From JAPLLS01 sp041309145 (GTDB lineage: Bacteria; Omnitrophota; Gorgyraeia; Gygaellales; Profunditerraquicolaceae): a stretch of 15,830 bases of DNA. The translations under genes were made by a program, and so were the position numbers. Shown here one piece after another: positions 12,901-15,830 of the stretch. The notes beneath the pieces were generated by a model. It saw only the letters and a program-made list of their open reading frames with translations, did not search any database and had not been told where the DNA came from. Position 1 is the first letter of the stretch. Every line of letters starts with the position of its first letter. The stretch lies in NCBI GenBank assembly GCA_041309145.1, contig JBFZAG010000149.1:1-15830 (forward strand). The letters are read 5' to 3'.

Positions 12901-15830
12901 ACTCCGTCCAGGCTGGAGTCTCCTTCTTTGTAGTTTAAATTTATTGGCTGAGCTCCCACCTTATCCCTGAACGATTTCTCCATCTCAGTGAGTAATTTAG
13001 GCAAGTTAGCCGGATTCCGGCTTAAAATATCCTTATACTCAATATAGGTTTCCTTGAGCAAGGCCTGGCCGGGAGAAAGTTTATTTCCCGCGCCGGACAG
13101 CCTCAATTGAGTGTTCTGCAGTATATGCTCGAGGTTCCTGATGGTGAACGGATACGGCGGCTCGTTCTCGAATCCTTCGAAGTAATAAGCCTGCATCTGG
13201 ATGTTCAGATGCTTGTTCAATTCGACCAGCGCTTCCATATCCGCGAAAGATACTCCTTTTATCGGGTATTTCTCGAAAAGGATGTGAGCCATCTGCGATG
13301 ACTTGATCTCGGGCATGTAGAACACCTGGAACCTGTTCTCCAGCGCCTCGCTGAACAACTGCCTTCCGATATCTGACCAGGGATTTCCGGCCGCGAAGAG
13401 CATGCCGTTATTCTGTTTGAGATTGATCCGCTCTCCGTTAACATCGATGTATCCCTTGGTCAGTAATCCGTAGAGTATGCCCAGGGCTTCTTCCCGGGCC
13501 AGGTTGATCTCATCCAGCAGGATCCAATCTCCGGCTTTAAGCGCTTTTAAGAACGGAGCGGCTCGGAACTCCAATTCCACTCCGCTGGTCCCATGCAATA
13601 AAATATGGCCCAAAGAGCAAATAAAACTCTCCGCTTCCGGGGTATTCTTGAGATATAAGGCTGATTCGATCTGTCTTTTGACGAATTCAGTTTTGTCTTT
13701 GGCTGATCGGTACTGCTCAGGCATCAGGATGGATACCGCGTATTGCAGTTTGCTTATTTGCTCCGCGTTAAGGTGCTCCTGGGCCAATGCCGCCGCTTCA
13801 ATAAAGCTGATGCTCATCCCTTTAGGCATGAAATGGCCGATCAGATCCAGCTCATCGGTCTGGCTGTTGATCTGGACCCGCAAAAATGTTTTATTGACCA
13901 GGTAAGATAAATACCTAAGCTTGGAAGTCTTTCCGGTTCCGGTGGGGCCCATCAAAAACACCGGCTGCAATTTGTCCAGGCTGGAGAAAAACATCAGGTC
14001 GATCAACTCGCGGCTGGTGTCTAAGTTCAGGACCATTTTTTCCGGCGGAGCCTGGCTGCGGGAAAACTTGCTGAAGACGCGCTGTTTTACCACAACCCGT
14101 CCGTTGACTATCCCTTCCAGATACTCGTTGTTCTCTCTGACCAGGTATGGGGCGCGGCTGAGCTCCTTGATGTTCGGACCCTGGATGACGGCGGCTCTGG
14201 CCCGGTTCTGAAGATAAAGTTGATCGAACTTTGTCTTATCTTTCGCCAGCAAAGAAGTCAGGATCTTACCGTATGATCCGACCGCGGTATTCTTCACTTC
14301 CTTATTCCCGAATAATCCAACGAGATTATCTAAAGCTTCCAGTTTCCCGGCATTATCCTTCAGGCTCGCTCCTATAAGACCGCAGGATCTGGCCGCGTAT
14401 TCTCTCACAACCCATTCTTTGTCCGCTAATAATCCCGGAAGTTTATCCAATGCTTCTTGCTTCTTGGCTTCATCTTTCAGGCCGGCGCCGATAAGGCCGT
14501 AGGATTGGATCGCGGCGATCCTTACATGCACATTGCCATTTTTGAATAACTTTGTAAGTCTATCCAGAGCTTCTGTCTTCAAACCTTCATCCTTCAGGCT
14601 CGCCCCTATTTGGCCGTAGGAATCGGAAGCGGTCCCGCAGATGTACCACTCACGTTGCTTTAATAACCCAAAAAGCGTATCCAATGCTCTCTTCTTCTCC
14701 GTTTCATCATTCAGGGTCGTACCTATGCGGCCGTAGGACTCGGCTACGGAATGAATCGCGTGCAAATCATTGCTTTTTAATAATCCTTTGAGCTTATTTA
14801 ATATTTTTATTTTTTGCTCTTCATCCTTTAAGCTCGCTCCGATTATACCGCTGGATACGACCGCGGAAACTTTGACATTATCATTTCCATCATTAAATAA
14901 TTCGCTCAGTCCATTTAATAATTCTATCTTCTTCGATTCATCATTCAAGCTCGCTGCTATGCCGCCATAGGCTTTGGCCGCGGAATCTCTTACATCCCAC
15001 ACCTCATACCAAAACAACCCTTTGAGTTTATTTAATAACTCAATTTTCTGTTTATCATCCTCCAGGCTCGCTGCGATCCGGCCCAATGCCTCTGCCGCCT
15101 GAGACCGGACATCCGTATCATCTCCGAATAATCCTGCAAGCCTATCTAATATCTTAGATCTTTCCGCTTCATCCTTCAAACTCGCCCCGATTAAACCATA
15201 GGATTTGACCTTAAAACCCCTTGCCCCCGCGCCAATGCGCAGAAATGAATTCGCGAGCTTACCTAATATTCCTTTTTTCTTCGTTTCATCCTTAAAACTT
15301 GCCCCTATAAGACCATAAGATTCGGCTACGTAAGATTGCAGGACCCACGTCATATCCGGATACGATCGCATGAGCTTATCCAATGTTTCCATTTTTTCAG
15401 CATCATCCCGCAAACTCGCTGCTATGCGGCCGTAAGATTTGATTGCGGATAACCTTTCAACATCCTGGTGGATATCCCCGAATAAACCAATGAGTTTCTC
15501 CAGTATTTCAAGTTTCTTCGCTTCATCCTTGAGGTCCTCTCCGATAAAACCGCAGGATAGGGCTGCGGAATTCCGCACACTCCAGTCCTCATCTTCGAAC
15601 AATCCCGTCAATTTATCCAATACTTCTATTTTCTTCGCTTCATCATCGCGGCCGGCTAATATTTGACCATAAGCTGTGATTACCTGCGGTATTCTGATAT
15701 CCATAGCGTCTAATATTTCTAATCCTAATTCCGGAGGCAGAGATTCGAGAATATGCACTGCCGCTTCTTGAGAAGCGGGGTCATTTTTTCCCAACAGCTT
15801 CGCGGCCTTGGCGATCCCGTCTTTCGTTTC
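9915..15830 (-). CDS. Giant HEAT-AAA-AAA-metallopeptidase-VWA protein (5' end outside window)
   Basis: The frame is open from base 15830 to TGA 9917-9915. A TTG at 15794 is only the first possible start inside the window; twelve in-frame codons precede it and continue the repeat pattern, so the true start lies outside. Counting from 15794: residues about 1-560 are HEAT-like repeats (SYGLIGASLKDEAKK type). AAA module 1 has Walker A GPTGTGKTS near 616, Walker B WILLDEIN near 756, sensor AAGNP and SEALENRF. AAA module 2 has Walker A GQTAGGKT near 1016, Walker B CLVLEEIN near 1078, sensor ATLNP and APFINRF. A metallopeptidase-like segment has HEGMH near 1324 and NSAEDVTIE near 1352, as in CobT or DUF2201 proteins. 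A glycine/glutamate-rich charged linker lies near 1500-1600. A VWA domain has the MIDAS motif DESGSMSGS near 1686 and LTDGEG near 1795. KDGGA lies near 1883 and GGIDL near 1896, then a tail ending EEEDKCIPTNSQTKDLLVQL. By family it should be an ATP-driven remodelling machine; its client is unknown. Confidence 0.9.
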   Translation of the reverse strand, partial: ETKDGIAKAAKLLGKNDPASQEAAVHILESLPPELGLEILDAMDIRIPQVITAYGQILAGRDDEAKKIEVLDKLTGLFEDEDWSVRNSAALSCGFIGEDLKDEAKKLEILEKLIGLFGDIHQDVERLSAIKSYGRIAASLRDDAEKMETLDKLMRSYPDMTWVLQSYVAESYGLIGASFKDETKKKGILGKLANSFLRIGAGARGFKVKSYGLIGASLKDEAERSKILDRLAGLFGDDTDVRSQAAEALGRIAASLEDDKQKIELLNKLKGLFWYEVWDVRDSAAKAYGGIAASLNDESKKIELLNGLSELFNDGNDNVKVSAVVSSGIIGASLKDEEQKIKILNKLKGLLKSNDLHAIHSVAESYGRIGTTLNDETEKKRALDTLFGLLKQREWYICGTASDSYGQIGASLKDEGLKTEALDRLTKLFKNGNVHVRIAAIQSYGLIGAGLKDEAKKQEALDKLPGLLADKEWVVREYAARSCGLIGASLKDNAGKLEALDNLVGLFGNKEVKNTAVGSYGKILTSLLAKDKTKFDQLYLQNRARAAVIQGPNIKELSRAPYLVRENNEYLEGIVNGRVVVKQRVFSKFSRSQAPPEKMVLNLDTSRELIDLMFFSSLDKLQPVFLMGPTGTGKTSKLRYLSYLVNKTFLRVQINSQTDELDLIGHFMPKGMSISFIEAAALAQEHLNAEQISKLQYAVSILMPEQYRSAKDKTEFVKRQIESALYLKNTPEAESFICSLGHILLHGTSGVELEFRAAPFLKALKAGDWILLDEINLAREEALGILYGLLTKGYIDVNGERINLKQNNGMLFAAGNPWSDIGRQLFSEALENRFQVFYMPEIKSSQMAHILFEKYPIKGVSFADMEALVELNKHLNIQMQAYYFEGFENEPPYPFTIRNLEHILQNTQLRLSGAGNKLSPGQALLKETYIEYKDILSRNPANLPKLLTEMEKSFRDKVGAQPINLNYKEGDSSLDGVDLPQPEKEVSAEDKNRLTTEDVNLVLTALTKDTMRAVLYGFRNQRRPVMLLGQTAGGKTDTIANTARILGWKYHSENLRDTTLSSLIGNYSRDSKTGILEFHDGILIKAMKEGHCLVLEEINFMETGLLEVISEWVDEGYFTNPKNHEKIKVHPDFRLFATLNPIQGTTRLSMGRNQLPAPFINRFKLVWVQEKTKEEQVEILKGILLKEFKTTKSDIDRTAPDIDSSESKRSATKRGSKTAALKNTKITVSTNSNTVQSLLYSEVENEDPANQGRQEELSPADIEKLIQDLSVDPQKQAAARKKIQDFHAHFITVVPGRIKVRPGPNWAYDPQNETLVYSVRDILTIDQDKLVAIGMHEGMHRYGTRYFNFMPFMDKLTNLLFNSAEDVTIENWLQDLTQGAYKYLEKAYEDMDSPQWLEGHLGANIPEHIKFVFGILYYGKRNALPDILQGQARQALEKPEIKDDLNKVFSLIPKIKDQDGRISTNKEPTALEISRAAKMRVNIMQDKILAEYKKLLKEHAQDMLNKLKSGEMKIQPGAGEGEGEPIDLDSLPPELRRELEKEIEKYSKELEDRSKSNSQDWKNAKNEKDDLSKAGQRQKDFDQAKGLTKERSEREMEGRRLSDQEKFSRYKAYEEMRKKTLNKYQTNLDKVKGLVHNLAGQMGNLIKEDTRPRWLSGLRKGKDIDWDRFFVSALSGFSDERYWRDRSIPTKRSTKFTLVIDESGSMSGSRGDNAILSAVVFMDVLKRLDIDFNVRGFGETTYLHKSFTGQKVTEVKMNYNTIAERDSLIGEIAQTMGSGMATADGDALNAAVEDMKKHGAEKNIILVLTDGEGNTGLPVREALENARQAGIKVIGIGIGEGISYVQKNYPSYLQVPDIDMLPLEFKQILKKELEDRNRNQPAMQIPPIKPGNKDGGAVEDREGVGGIDLTEITNSITEESINQKLSAIKMEKQQVLESLCFLANKLKEEEDKCIPTNSQTKDLLVQLESQL
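14230..15700 (-). repeat. Array of about 13 HEAT-like repeats, 39 residues each
   Basis: The N-terminal part of the giant protein repeats every 115-120 bases (about 39 residues). Each unit has the form: aromatic or leucine-rich helix (LDKLxGLFGD), then VRxxAAxSYGxIGASLKDExxK. I count about 13 units from the recurring SYGxIG segment. Units resemble one another closely at DNA level, for example the recurring complement of GCTCGCTCC or close variants. HEAT arrays form curved solenoids that bind other proteins. Confidence 0.85.

Noticed and set aside
15792..15794. TTG as the start codon of the giant AAA gene
   Set aside because: Twelve in-frame codons precede it with no stop, no Shine-Dalgarno sequence fits, and the sequence on both sides continues helical repeat-like coding. 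The gene is cut by the window edge.

Overview
The window looks like a piece of a chromosome from an uncultured bacterium of the candidate phylum Omnitrophota (formerly OP3). This rests on my memory of protein families, not on a search. The two leftmost large genes share a long N-terminal module that I associate with that phylum, and all three very large proteins carry Asp-Gly-Gly ('DGG') linkers that I recall from the same group. All genes lie on the minus strand, so the window reads from right to left.

Layout in the direction of transcription. (1) 15830-9915: a giant gene, truncated at its 5' end by the window edge. It encodes at least 1,971 residues: about 13 HEAT-like repeats, two MoxR/midasin-type AAA+ modules, a HExxH metallopeptidase-like segment, a charged linker, a VWA/MIDAS domain and a DGG-linked C-terminal tail. 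(2) 9913-9798: a palindromic repetitive element touching the stop codon of that gene. (3) 9747-8498: a small cluster of radC, a BrnT-like toxin and a CopG-like antitoxin, the last two overlapping by 14 bases. (4) 8392-8281: a promoter and a terminator-like leader hairpin. (5) 8244-5185: a 1,019-residue predicted exported protein with the lineage-type N-terminal module, internal helix-turn-helix-like repeats and the same type of DGG tail. (6) 5172-5069: a second copy of the palindromic element, just after the stop codon. (7) about 5030-4920: a remnant of a RecQ-like helicase. (8) 4874-4753: a second promoter plus leader hairpin, arranged like the first. (9) 4720-1: a second giant exported-type protein, open to the window edge (at least 1,573 residues). 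It has the same N-terminal module followed by a possible phosphoribosyltransferase-like domain, a SAM-dependent methyltransferase and HEAT-like repeats.

Working idea. The window holds part of a modular family of giant proteins: a constant exported head (two copies here), a variable body joined by DGG linkers, and a related C-terminal tail (seen complete in two proteins). The two head-bearing genes also share a promoter and leader design, which suggests common regulation. The HEAT-AAA-AAA-HExxH-VWA protein resembles a single-chain version of the MoxR/VWA, CobS/CobT or midasin machines that use ATP to remodel a client. What these proteins act on cannot be read from the sequence.
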